A stretch of DNA of 64,000 bases from Atopsyche davidsoni (GCA_022113835.1 JAILWY010000025.1:3472001-3536000), one strand, 5' to 3'. Counted from the stretch's first letter, positions 48,400 to 59,711 are shown. The notes: generated from the letters alone by a model not told the origin. Numbers and translations are program-made.

Positions 48400-48965
48400 G
48401 ATTAAGTACATTTTTCCAAATATGATTAAAGAAACTCTTAGAAAAATATCATCGTGATTTGTGTGGGATTTGAGAACCCACATCCCCAAGCTTACATGGC
48501 CGGTGCATTTCCAATTTCACCATCACTGGTACTAAGCAAGAATTTTTAACTATAAAATGAAACAACGTACTTATAATGCCAATTAAATATTGTCATATAA
48601 TCATACCTGTATAGGCAAAATCGTACTCTCTGTGAGACGGTCTTCACAAAAAATCAATAATATATTTAACAAGTGCGTGTATTGGCTTAATTAAATAGAC
48701 GTTAAAAATAATAATATCCAGATCGGATTTAAATGCTTCACTCAGTAATTTGTGTTATTTAATTGGCATAATATGTACGTTGTTTCATTTATAGGATATG
48801 ATTGTTCAAATCCCACACAAATCACGATGATATTTTTCTTAGAGTTTCTTTAATCAATTTTCAATATTTGAAAAAATGTACTTAATCATTCTCAATCAAT
48901 CAAACCTGTATAGGGAAAATCGTACTTCCTGTGAGACGGTCTTCACAAAAATCAATAAAAAATAC
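48400..48965. repeat. Second palindromic composite of the SINE family
   Basis: The minus-strand SINE body and tRNA-like core (48425-48560: CATCGTGATTTGTGTGGGA, GCTTACATGGCCGGTGCA) are mirrored at 48765-48855. There AGGATATGATTG runs straight into TTCAAATCCCACACAAATCA, so the right arm has lost most of the tRNA-like core. Both arms are followed outward by CCTGTATAGG(C/G)AAAATCGTAC and TGTGAGACGGTCTTCACAAA (48607-48650 inside, 48906-48950 outside), which also end the copy at 61.3 kb. The centre (48682-48760) matches 46450-46510. Confidence 0.8.
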
Positions 48966-49275
48966 TTCGAGGAGTCTTGAAAACAATCGTAAGATTTCCT
49001 ATCATTATATTTTGACTATAAAAATAAATATTGTTTCACTCCTTAGTAATTAAAAAATTAAACGTGATGTTTGATTGACATATGTTGTACTCTGATTGCT
49101 AGTCTTTTTTTTATTTTGATACACATTATTAATTAATGCTTTATGCATCTTGAATTGCTTTATATATATATATATCTGTATTAAATCATTTAAGACATAT
49201 TCGCAAGCGGCGAATATAGCTTTAATATAAAACCTCCTGGATTTTAAAATAAACGTATATTTTTAATATCCCTCA

Positions 49276-49418
49276 GAAGATAAGATGCCAACAATATCAA
49301 ACGATCTTTGTGATCGGGGGAGAAAAAACAAGATAATGAATTCTCGCCGTCTTTTCGATAATCTCTCTAAACAAGCTCTTTGTATTCGGAAAGAGAGAAA
49401 TGTTGGTATCTTATCTTC
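49276..49418. mobile_element. 143-bp MITE-like element
   Basis: Terminal inverted repeats GAAGATAAGATGCCAACA (49276-49293) and TGTTGGTATCTTATCTTC (49401-49418) match at 17 of 18 positions. The interior has no frame. No clear target-site duplication; class unknown. Confidence 0.65.
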
Positions 49419-49650
49419 CCCGGCGCGGATCCATTGAGTGGTTATCTGGAACTGCCTTCAGAGGGACCGTAGCGCAAGGGGCGTTGTTTACAGTTTATTC
49501 CTGAACAAAAATCTCTATATGTCGCGCAAAGTGCGAGAAGGGCGAAATGGCGACAGACTGATAAAATATCTCTAATAAAAAATACGTATTTTATTTGATA
49601 TTTTTGAATCAAATACTTGTGATTTTCCACATTTTCGTTTTTATTAGTGA

Positions 49651-49692
49651 CCGTTTCGCCAACCTTTCACGTTGGCTTTATCAAACAGAGTG
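49651..49692 (-). ncRNA. Hammerhead-like motif (candidate)
   Basis: The minus strand reads CTGTTTGATAAA, then a perfect six-base-pair stem GCCAAC/GTTGGC with loop GTGAAAG, then GAAACGGTC. Hairpin followed by GAAAC is the arrangement of hammerhead stem II and the conserved GAAA. The preceding strand TTGATAA departs from CUGANGA at two positions. Such motifs are known in Penelope-like element terminal repeats. I would rate it a decayed or divergent copy, untested. Confidence 0.3.
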
Positions 49693-50270
49693 AGATTTTA
49701 TATAATAATAGGCAATTAGGTAAACATTTGTTAGAGGGAGAAGTTGTTGGATAGAGAGAGAGTGATTGTCAGGTGGGAAGGGCTAATGTAATTTTAATGT
49801 ACCTGACAAGTGGAGGATTCTATATAATTGCAAATTTTTGTGAACAAATGTTTTTATATTAATGGGGTAGTTATCTAAAGTAGTGGCTTTGGAGTGTAGC
49901 AGCAGTTATCTTGTGTTGGGGTTTGTCTTGTAGTGTGTTTATCTGTAAATAATAGGTTTTTGCGCAGAAAATATTTTTTTAAAGGTGTGATTAGCCATAG
50001 GGAATAATAGTGTGATTTAGCAATTGCTACAATACAATACATACATTTTAATAATAATATTAGTCACCTTACTTTATGTGCTTGTTATTGCTTCTAACAG
50101 TTTTTTTTATTTTTAAAAAATGGCGAGTGATGTAAAAAAATACATAAAAGAAATATATGAAATAAAACCTACAAAATATTAAATTATGGAGTCAATTGTA
50201 AAATGTGCTAAAAAACCCATATTTAATGGAAATGGTATTTATTTTGTAATACTCCATTTTATTACAATAA

Positions 50271-50621
50271 AATAAAACCAAATGGTTTTGGAGACTACGT
50301 TAATTTCACTATTAGTGAGAGCTCTTTCAGGTAGCGGCCAGGACAGCCAGGAATCATCAAAAACTAGTATATTTAAGTACTTAGTATTAAAATTATGGCT
50401 GTTAATATCATTTTAATAGGGTTTCACAGCGCCTAATAGAAGCATTTTTCCACATAAATTTGTAATGTAGTATAATTTATGACTCATGTATTTCTGTTGA
50501 ATTTGTTATGTATAAGCTCGCTTTTTTATGTATAGATTCAGTCTTGAAGATGCCGTGTTCGGCGAAAGAGCTCTCGCTAATAGTGAAATTAACGTAGTCT
50601 CCAAAACCATTTGGTTTTATT
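50271..50621. repeat. Fold-back with 58-bp arms, hammerhead-like motif at one arm
   Basis: Arms 50271-50328 and 50564-50621 are reverse complements (ACCAAATGGTTTTGGAGACT; CGTTAATTTCACTATTAGTG), and weaker pairing continues outward on both sides. Directly before the right arm, CTTGAAGAT (50543-50551) precedes a perfect GCCG-TGTT-CGGC hairpin, and the arm itself starts with GAAA (50564). This matches the CTGAAGAT-hairpin-GAAA layout with one core mismatch. The left arm lacks the motif. It could be the end of a Penelope-like or related element in inverted pairs. Confidence 0.75.
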
Positions 50622-50819
50622 TAATTGTAAAACCCATATTTTATAAAATAAATGAAACACTGTATCGATGGATATTTAATTCCAGGCAGGCTTACTCAAA
50701 TTGCGGCTCCGTACTCTAAAAAAGTGGGTCTGTTATACTCTATTTTATTCGTTTGAGACAAATGAGTAATTTATATGCATTTTAATAATTTATTTTTTAT
50801 TAAATAAAATATATTTATA

Positions 50820-51030
50820 ATCCAGTCGCCCTTTCTGTGGGCAGCCCTGCCCCTGACGTCCCACAATTTCCTGAGGCAGGGACAATGCCCCGCTGACAGC
50901 GCCGCTATCGCCCTCATCGCCTGCCGTGAATTACGTCGCTCGCCCTTAATCTAAAAAAAGAGCGATTTGCTCGCCATTTTCATCTCGGATTTATTGCAGC
51001 TTGCTCGGAACGGTTTTCCGTTCAGTGAAA
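50820..51030. other. GC-rich segment of unknown nature
   Basis: A mixed, CpG-containing block (CCCCTGACGTCCCACAATTT; GACAGCGCCGCTATCGCC) in A+T-rich DNA. It has GACGTC but not the complete CRE. No coding motif is recognised. Confidence 0.3.
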
Positions 51031-52241
51031 TAAATACATCGATTCAACTACTGGAGACAATCCAGATTCCCCGAACAGTTGAAAATAAATGCTTCTGTCA
51101 CATTCACAAACATCCAAGTTTATATTAAATTGTTTATTTACATAAAATTCATGTCAAACGCGTTTGAGCACAGCTGTATTTTTGTATTATATTAAAAAGT
51201 TTCACTTCGTGTTTTTTACAAAATTTAATTTTTGAACATGTATTTGAGTGACATTCTTCATTATTTTTACATTACATTTTAACACAAAGTTTATTAAAAA
51301 AAACAAACATCTTATAACGTACAAAATACCCAAGCTGTTTAAAAATATATAAAAAAAACAATTGTTTGTCTTAGAATAATTTCAGCATTTACCTTCCTTT
51401 TAATCTAAAAACCACAAAAAAGCTTCAAAAACTGCAACTGAACTTAAAACCTTTTTCCTGGCAAGAAATCGATTAGAATAAATTATATACCTACTATTAG
51501 ATTAAATACGAAAGAGCTGCTTTATGCCAAAAATTTACATGATAAATTTATTCTTTGAAACATAATATTTCCAAGAAAAAAACATTTCATCTCAATAAAT
51601 AATAAAAGTATATTTTATGTGGCAAAGTAAAAAATATATGTTATCCATCGATAACATTGACAATTATGTAAATTAAAACTGACATATATGAGTGTGTAAT
51701 ACAAAAGTGTCCGCCAGTCAATTTACTTTGTAAATAGACGGAGATTCGTTATTTCAGCATTTTCGAGTGACAGCCTGAAAATGCTGTGTCGATATCTTTT
51801 CATACATTTTCAGAGCGAATTCGGTCGCATGTACTGAAAAACCCAGCGGGCGGTCTCCACATAGAAAAGTTGATTGATGTAGTATCAACTCTCGGGTACA
51901 ACTGCTTCTCCGTCAAGTTGATTGAACGTAAATTTTTGTATTGTACAATATACCAAGGACATGAACACCACATTAGGCCATACACTAAAACTCTTTATGC
52001 ATTATATTTACTTTACATTAGCGCAAACACGAGTGAACCTTTCTAAAAATATTCATGTGTGCGTAGTAATCGATTCGCACATGAAACGAAAAGAAAAATT
52101 CCCAAACCCGACAGGGTCGTGTGATTTGTAATACTCCACATTTAAACAACAGGAATTAAAACCCAAATACTGAATAACTACGAATATTCTGTTTGTGAGA
52201 GTTTTTGCTATTCAAGGGCTTTTTTTTTAATTTAAAAAAAG
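51031..52241. other. No gene recognised
   Basis: A+T-rich. Overlapping opposite-strand frames at 51786-52131 show no motif. Nothing else identifiable. Confidence 0.4.
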
Positions 52242-52425
52242 GGTACTTGTTTTTTATCCGACCACCAACTTGTACCTTACCTAACCCAACGAATCGAGCG
52301 GTCATGGTTATCTGCAATGAACGAAATAAACGCCACAACGGGACTCATCGTCATATGATAGATTCTTATCTCTGCGAGTACATATACATTAAAAAAAATT
52401 GGTGGTCGGATAAAAAACAAGTACC
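52242..52425. mobile_element. 184-bp MITE with 27-bp perfect terminal inverted repeats
   Basis: The left end 52242-52268 (GGTACTTGTTTTTTATCCGA plus CCACCAA) and the right end 52399-52425 are exact reverse complements. The interior is only about 130 bp and has no transposase. Just inside the left end is TACCTTACCTAACCCAACG, similar to the telomeric repeat. The perfect ends suggest recent activity in trans. No family name can be given. Confidence 0.85.
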
Positions 52426-52485
52426 AAAAAAAGATCTTGAAAAATCAAAATTTACAATAATCAATTTTAGGGTAAACAGGTGGGT

Positions 52486-52507
52486 TTAACCTAACCTAAC
52501 CTAACCC
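52486..52507 (+). repeat. Interstitial telomeric repeat (TAACC)n
   Basis: About four tandem TAACC units, the complement of the TTAGG repeat of insect and many other arthropod telomeres. Surrounding DNA is not telomeric, so it is an interstitial tract. Confidence 0.75.
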
Positions 52508-53056
52508 ACGACCCCTGGCTTTATCGCCGTATTTCTTGAGCCAAACGGAAATCTAAATTACAACTTGTGCCTGTAATAAATCAAAATATTTTTATAATCT
52601 TTTGTATCATATAAAAAAAACTGATTTTGATCAGTGATGACTTATTGCTCGTCTATTTTATAGTAATATTTAATTAGACGTACATTAGTTTAAAAAGTTG
52701 CACCCCAAGTCGTGATTTTAACACCATTAACCCCCCAAAAATCTAAACGATGTTAATTATTTTACTATGAAATAGTCTAAAATTTTAAATAACAAAATTG
52801 CATTTTTCTCTTTGATCTCAAAAGATCTTATTAAAAAATTGAAAACGTTCAAGAAATTTTCAGTAATGCCAATAATGCCTTGAGCGTTTCAATAGTTTAT
52901 AAAAGAGGTACTTTGTAACGCTTTTATTGGAGAAGTATTCATTAAGGGATAAATATTAAAATTTTCTGACGAAAAGTAGTGTTTTTACGAAGTCAATACT
53001 TGTTCTTAATAAATATTTATTATGAATAACTCTTCATTAAACGATATTTAAGATTA

Positions 53057-53084
53057 TTAAAGTTTTCTGTTGAGAAAACTTTAA
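53057..53084. repeat. Perfect 11-bp hairpin
   Basis: TTAAAGTTTTC (53057-53067) and GAAAACTTTAA (53074-53084) pair exactly around a 6-base loop. No neighbouring gene to terminate. Confidence 0.75.
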
Positions 53085-53293
53085 ATGTAATATTAAAAAT
53101 ATTTTGGGCTTATATATTTTACAGACAATGATGGAGTCATGTAAGAAAAATAAACTTTACTGTATCATGAATACGAGATAATCTTTAAAGTCTGAAAATA
53201 TACATAAGCATTCGTTTTTTTTATTTTTTCATTACTAAAGTATTTTTTTTTAAGAATTTAGTTGTGTGTGGCAAAATTATCGCAGGCAGACCG

Positions 53294-53590
53294 CAATAAT
53301 CGAGTTTTTTAGATCATTTTCTAGTCCATTTTGCGAAAATCGAATGCACCAATCAAAAATATTTAAATGCAAAAAGTTTGATACATCTCTTTTTCCGAAC
53401 ACAATATATTTTTATTTCTTATAAATTTACTATTAATATGATAAATATGTGTTTTTCCGATTGAAGTGTAGGAATTTGGAGATTCGTCCGGTACATTTTC
53501 CAAGAATCCTAAACATTTAAAAGTCTTTTTTTTAATTGAAATTGAAAGATTAAATATAAACCATGTGTGTCTTATTAATTTAAAAATTAA
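53294..53590. repeat. Repeat family B, single unpaired unit
   Basis: Shares with 11132-11731 the ordered blocks AATCGAGTTTTTTAGATCAT, TGCAAAAAGTTTGATACATC, TTTTCCGATTGAAGTGTAGG and TAAACATTTAAAAGTC. It also shares sequence found in the spacer of the other copy (GATTAAATATAAACC). It has diverged by small indels. Because it is single here, the 11-kb structure is best read as two units inserted or duplicated head-to-head. Confidence 0.85.
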
Positions 53591-54345
53591 AAAAAATTTT
53601 TTTTTTAACAAACTTTAGTTTTGAAAAGTCGTCATTTTATCCAATTTTTCAACATCTTCAATATTTTATTTTACCATAAAAATGGACGTTAATTAAATAA
53701 TAATAAATAGATAAGTATAATTTATAGTTTTTTTAATACTCTGTAAAAAAATCTTCTTTCGATATTGAAAAATAAAGTGACAATTAAATTAATTAAATGA
53801 CACGATTTCGCCAGGTAATGGACAATTAAAAGGCTGGGAGTAACTGCCTTAACGAGTAAAGAAGAACACAACCCCTGGGTTGGGACTATTAAGTTTGTAT
53901 ATTTCTACAAAAGAGTTTTGCCAGATGATGGCATTAACGACTTCCACGCAGGTTTCTGACATTGTATCAGTTGTGACAATACCGATTTGAAGGTATGTCT
54001 CGGCGCTTCTAGCAAGTAGCTGGCAACACAATGCTCAGCCACTTGACCCCTGGGCTGGCGGTTTGTGTACTTCGCCTGCGATCCCCGGTTATTGTACGCC
54101 ATATTGGAAACGCAAGAAGAGCGTCCCCCGTCAAGTCCTGCCATCTGTCGTTGATGAAGTGCTCAGGTGCACATCGTCCGCCGTGACTTGGCGTTAATCC
54201 ACATTTAACCAAATGTAATAAAACTGATTATTAAGAACACCCCCCCCCCCAGTAAAAACTTCTCGTCATGTCAAATGTTTAACATAGTACCAGAGAGTTT
54301 TGCCAGTTGTTAATGATCAAAAGCTTAAATTACATTTTTTTAAAT
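53591..54345. other. GC-richer segment 53870-54195, otherwise no gene recognised
   Basis: Minus-strand frames at 53849-54212 have balanced composition (for example QIGIVTTDTMSETCVEVVNA) but lie in three different frames without a shared motif. The segment sits just downstream of a LINE 3' end and might be another element or a decayed gene. I do not recognise it. Confidence 0.3.
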
Positions 54346-55303
54346 GTTTGGTACCTTGCTTGTTATGTACAAGGTTTGTCATCACAATTTGGGGAAACTT
54401 TCCAAACTTGTCGATCGAAAATGTGCTATATATGGGAGTGACTAAAGCTACACCCCCTGGTTTATCCTTTTTATGCTTCTGATGACACGCTTCAAGAAGC
54501 CACCCAGTGACTTCATCAACTGAGGGTGTCTCGCCACTGACTTCAGGTCATCCAGGCATTGGCCCTCCTGTCGGCATTGGCTCTCCAGTTGGTGTCTCTG
54601 AAGACCAAAGATGGGGCATGAACCCACAAGGTGGATCACTGTTGGTGGAGTAATATCATCACAAGGGCATGTGTCAAGTGGAACCTGCGGAGATAACTTC
54701 TCATCACTCCATGACCCTTTAAGAGCTGGGTTGATTCAAAGCTAATCCCGCAGGTATTCCTGTATACAGCGGCGTCCGTAACAGAATTAAAGAACATCTT
54801 TGTTACGTTCCCTTGCGGAGAGCGTGTGTACCTTTCATTCCATGTGTTCATTTTGCGAAACTCAGAGGAAAGTCGGAAAATATATAATTAATTTTCTTTT
54901 TTGTGGCTTCTTTAACCTTTTCGTCAGCTCTCTCGTTGCCAATAAGACCAACGTGAGCTCTCACCCAGCCTATCTCGATGTTAACATCACTTGCTTGTAT
55001 TTCTATCAGCTTTTTCTGGATATTAACTATTAGAGAGTTGGTTGATTGTTTAGATATACTGTCTACCCCCGAGTGACAATTAGTGAGTATTTTAATTGAC
55101 TGCCACCTGCCAGATGGTTTTAGTGATATCCAGCGAAGAGCCTCATTAATAGCAAACTCACTCTGAAATACGGAGCAGTAGTCGGCAAGTTTCATTGTTC
55201 TAGCAGGAAGTTCTTGGCCGTTTTCGTATGGCACAAAAGCCGCTCCAACCTTTCCCTCGAGTAAGCTACCGTCAGTGTATATTGTGAGTTCATTTCTTTT
55301 CAT
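54346..55303 (-). pseudogene. 5'-truncated LINE (jockey/R1/I group): RNase H plus C-terminal domain
   Basis: The RNase H frame (ATG 55303 to stop at 54848, 151 codons) shows YTDGS near residue 10, SEFAINEALRW near residue 50 and VRAHVGLIGNERAD near residues 115-128, the RNase HI signatures of ORF2 in these LINEs. The usual third catalytic Asp (T-D-S/C context) is Asn here (ILTNCHSG). A stop at the end of the domain results from about 20 bases missing relative to the copy at 63.3 kb. The C-terminal part continues in other frames (54636-54851 and 54448-54639) and ends with a Cys/His cluster, CPCDD...HLVGSC. The 3' end at 54346 has an ACCTTG/CAAGGT stem-loop and T-rich sequence on the plus strand, as expected for a poly-A tail. 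Dead copy. Confidence 0.85.
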
Positions 55304-57884
55304 TCTTTAAACACTGGATCTGATCAAGCATATTCACGTTGAATAAGTATAATACTAATAAAGCTTTTCTAGGGTGGTAATATGTGTGATATGAAGCAAC
55401 TGCCAAAATCTATGTGTATGGCTCTCTTGTACAGTGTTTTATGTTTTTCAGTTTGGTTGAATTACAAGCTATTTTTTAAACGCGTCAGCCTACTGTAGAG
55501 ATGGGATTAATCAAAGTGTCAAGCTGATTCGGTTCACCTGTACTCACTAAATAGGGTTGCGTTTGAATCTTCAACTTAACAGCTTATCGGAACAAGTGGA
55601 AGATCGCAAAGTATTAGAACCGGAGTACTGACGCCAGAGGACCCGGCAGAGTCACCTCTCTTCATTCAGTAGCCGAGATCCACCCTGGCTGAAACACACC
55701 CCCGGCTTAGCCTCCACGGCAAGTGATTAAAAGTGTGCGGCTTGGGAGGCGTGCCGGAGCGTGCTTAATGTATATACGAGATGTTGTGTGATTGATTGTT
55801 TTGCTTGAATCTTGATATGAAGGATCGGGTGGGAAAATTATTATTTGCTTTGGTAGATAAGGCTGTTACGTGGTGGTTGATAGCTAATTGGTTCGCAAAC
55901 AGTATACGATTGAATCAATTTACACACATACACAAATGTATTGTATGCTTTACAAGGTAGAAAATACACAAAATTGAAAGGTTTTAAGCATGAAAAGTTT
56001 ATAAGCAATATTGTTTTTTTTTTTAATTTTATTATTGTATGCAAGTACTATTTTTCAAAAACTTTTTTATCAGCTTTAATGCGAGGCTCTTAATGGAAAA
56101 AAATATGCTTTTCTTTTACAATACGTAATACACACTGTACATATTAAGAAGGTTCACAAGTATTTTTTTAAATTCTGAAGCTGTGCACAGCCAGAAATAT
56201 ATTAAAAGGTAGGCAGGCTGTAGATAAGATATTTCCAATATAGGCCCCTGAGGGTTGCGTCCCCCTCCCCCAGGAGGCTTGTTTTCTATGTGAGTTGCCA
56301 GGGGGATTCTCGTCCAAACAATCGTCCATGGAAGAGGCAGACTCGCACACTTTGATGTTTCCGAATTGATAACACTTAGTTGTTATTCAAAGTTGACGGG
56401 TTCCAAGAGCCTATGCATCCTTTCTGTCGCGAAATAAATAGCATTTACATTTTATATATTTTTTTCAGCGATATACAAACAAAATCTTAACATTTGACAC
56501 TGTCTTTTATATATAACATACAAAAAAAATATCTATAAAATCAATATCAGTTATATAATACAAATGTATTAAAATAATCCTGATAATAACATTGCAAAAT
56601 TGCAATGCTTTATACTTACTGAAACTTCTTGAAGCATTCACTGAAATATACGAAATGTATGTAGTATAATATAAGTTGCAGCTATTTATATTTAAATTGA
56701 TAATTAATTAAAATAAATACAGCACCAAAATAATTTAAATGAAATAAATGAAGAAAAAATTTGAAAATTCATATAGCATCTTTATTTAAAATTTGACTTT
56801 GTCTCGTTTCCTTATTTGCAAATGTTACTTAATCTTTTGAACCTGCAAATTAAAAAAATGGCTATAATATAATTACACTGTACAATACTATATTATTAAA
56901 TTTTTTTTAAATACATAATAAAGTATTTTATAGTTTCATACATTATAAGACAAGATAGTAAAAATCTCATTGTGTAAGTTGGTGTGGTAAAATAACATAT
57001 AATAATGTAATGTAAATAGTGTACAATTCATTGTAATAATGGAGTTTACAGAAGCACCGCCATTTTGTTAGTCTAAAGCGCCTCACAGCGGCGGAAGCAC
57101 AAACTAAAGCTCTGTGGTGATTTATTTCGTTTGAATTTACACTAAATTGCAATATATAAACAAATTGGACGCTGAGTTAACCCTGCGGTTAGTGCATTGT
57201 ATGCCATGACATACAACAAGGCTCAGAGCAATTTACCCCTTATTGAATTTATAAATATATATATATTGAAACGGATCTGTGGTCAGGGATGATCACGGAA
57301 TAAAAAGATCTTATACAGATACCGAATGGTATTTGATTTCAGTGAATTTAAGAAAGTACGTTTCATGAAAATTGTCTATTTTGTTTCGTTCTGAAAAGTG
57401 TAGATTATTGGTATTTTTATTGTTGTATTCCGTCTTTTATAATTATTTAAATAATACATATTTTTGACAGAGAGTACTTGGTAAAAATTCCATTTTGATA
57501 AAAAATATAATAAAATACTACAGTGATTTTTCCACATGTTAATTTTTATTGGTGAAATCACTCAAGTATTTTAATATATTGAAAACATTTTAATTTGATG
57601 TTTCCGCATTTCAGCTGATATTTGATATTTTTAAGGTCTGTTGAAGAATCAAGAAAAAAAAGGTACTATCAGAGAAAGTCTATGCTAGCAGATTGAAATC
57701 ATTTCTGTTTTTCAGCGCTTTATGGACAGATACCCTTGAAAGGTAAAAGCTCTAAAAAATATGTAATCTTATAGCCGTTTGGCAGCCGCCTGTCGTGGAT
57801 AGGGAAATATGACATTCAAATGTATATTTTAGATTTAAATATCAAGTGTGGGTTGTAATATTATATTGATTAAGGTATATCGTC
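55304..57884. other. No gene recognised
   Basis: A GC-richer patch at 55600-55760 and A+T-rich DNA after it. No reverse transcriptase motifs continue upstream of the RNase H domain, so the LINE is truncated at about 55.3 kb. Short frames only. Confidence 0.45.
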
Positions 57885-58135
57885 ACGACATCTCGGCGTG
57901 GACCTGCCTTCTGGTAGATTGGCGAGGGTGGCCTCGCAAGGCTGTCGGCGGCCATCAGCGTCCCGACGCACCCACCCGGAGTACCCCTACTAACCTAACC
58001 TAACCCAACCTCTCGATACTCCGGCGAGTCTGGGGCGGGTGTCGGCCACTAGGGATGTGCCCTCCGACGTGACCCGATCGCCTTTTGGTGACGACACTGC
58101 TCAAAGCAAAGCCACGAGTTTGATTCCAAATATAT
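57885..58135. repeat. GC-rich insertion containing a telomeric tract
   Basis: A sharply GC-rich block (GGCGAGGGTGGCCTCGCAAG; GGCGGGTGTCGGCCACTAGG) surrounds TAACCTAACCTAACCC (57991-58006). The right end GCCACGAGTTTGATTCC is B-box-like. It could be a SINE or LINE end that inserted at, or carried, telomeric repeats. Telomere-specific LINEs (TRAS and SART types) insert in TTAGG arrays, but no protein remnant is visible here. Confidence 0.4.
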
Positions 58136-58304
58136 TTAAACCTGCATATAAAATGCAAATACCCAAACGGTTTAAAGATTACGAAAATATTTGACTTTAT
58201 GAAAAACTTCATATGACTACCTTTAAAAAAACTTTTGAAAAGCAGAAGCACTCAACAAGCAAAAATTATCATTTGTTATTTTAATAGGGACTGTAGAACG
58301 ACCC

Positions 58305-58365
58305 AAAGACCCACTACACTATTTTTCCCTTAGAAAACTATGAATACTGGCTCAGCATGAGCATA
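58305..58365 (-). repeat. Dispersed repeat family A, short fragment
   Basis: The reverse complement ATGCTGAGCCAGTATTCATA and GGGAAAAATAGTGTAGTGGG match the family A head-to-middle region. The remainder is absent. Confidence 0.65.
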
Positions 58366-59711
58366 TGAGATGAAGAAGAATAAAAAATTAAAACAGAGTG
58401 TCGTTATAAAGAAATGAAACTGCTTAAAAGTAATATCATTGTCATCAAAATTCACAGCAGATTATTTGCTTGTTTTCTTGTTCACGATAGTATGACTGAA
58501 CTTGTTAGTTTTACTTTAAATATCTAACAAGGAAAAGTTTTTCGATAAAAGAAAACAATCTGAGTAACCTGTCATGTATTCGTTAAAATATAAACAGATT
58601 TCCAACACTTTACAAAACGAAAAATATCGCAATTGCCTCTCGACGCTTGCGGTCTCGATTAGAGTTTTTATAAAGTACATTTATATTTTTATAAAAAATC
58701 TTTAAATATAAATATAACAATGAATATAATCGGTTGTGAGTTTGTGTTTGTATAGAAAAAATACGTTACACATTGACTTTTTTAATTCCGATTTATAAAG
58801 AAAATTAAATAAACAAAATAAGTGGTGTATTAAAAATGATTTTTACATATCGTGACGTAGGTAAAAGGCTTTCAAAAGATGAAGACCTTTCAGTGGTTGA
58901 CAAGTTGACAAGCCGTCAAATATAATAACGTTATTTTTGGACAGGGTGTAAACTCATTGAAAAATTATATTTAATAGTATATGAATCCACAAACGATCGG
59001 ACCTAAATTTATATCAATATCAATTTACGCAAAAAGGAGTATATTTTGTTTACCAGAGAATCTACAGTGAGATATATATATTTATAAAATATTTGATTGA
59101 ATTGACTGTAATTATGAAAAATTGAGATCGTGTCTTGATTATTATGTTTTAATGATATTTTGTATATATATAAATTATAAATTGGTTTTAAACAACAGTA
59201 CTTAAAAGGACGACTGGCACTGAGTGCTGACACACCGTGTATGTATTGTTACATAAATTCCGATGAAAACAAAGTTCAACTTGTGAGAGCGGAAATTCAT
59301 TATACAGGTCTCTTAATTCACTCATTTTCCGAATCTGACAAGACAGAGTAAAGAATTTATTCCACGAAAGACGTGTTGTGACATGGCGTCAGAGTCACAG
59401 CTTGACAGCATCACATCGTAACTGGCATTTTATTTAATGCTCCTAAATAATATTATGTCAAATCTTGTGTATGCTTCCCTCCTTCGCATGTCAAACAACA
59501 TCTCATTTTATAATAATTAGCTTGAAAATATTTAACAACAGCAACTAAGGCCACTTTATACCACTTGTAGACTTCGTGTACTTGAACGCTTAGATTTTTT
59601 TTAAATATGACACAGAAGAATTCTTAAAATATAAAAGATAAAACTAAAAGTAGAACAATTTTGAATATGATTTCTTAGAAATACGCTCTAAAGTCAGCAG
59701 TATCAGGCATT
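58366..59711. other. No gene recognised
   Basis: A+T-rich with short composition-driven frames. Nothing identifiable. Confidence 0.45.

Noticed and set aside
52486..52507. Chromosome end
   Set aside because: Only about four TAACC units, flanked on both sides by ordinary sequence. It is an interstitial tract.
54800..55033. Plus-strand 77-codon frame
   Set aside because: Shadow of the RNase H and C-terminal coding sequence on the minus strand.
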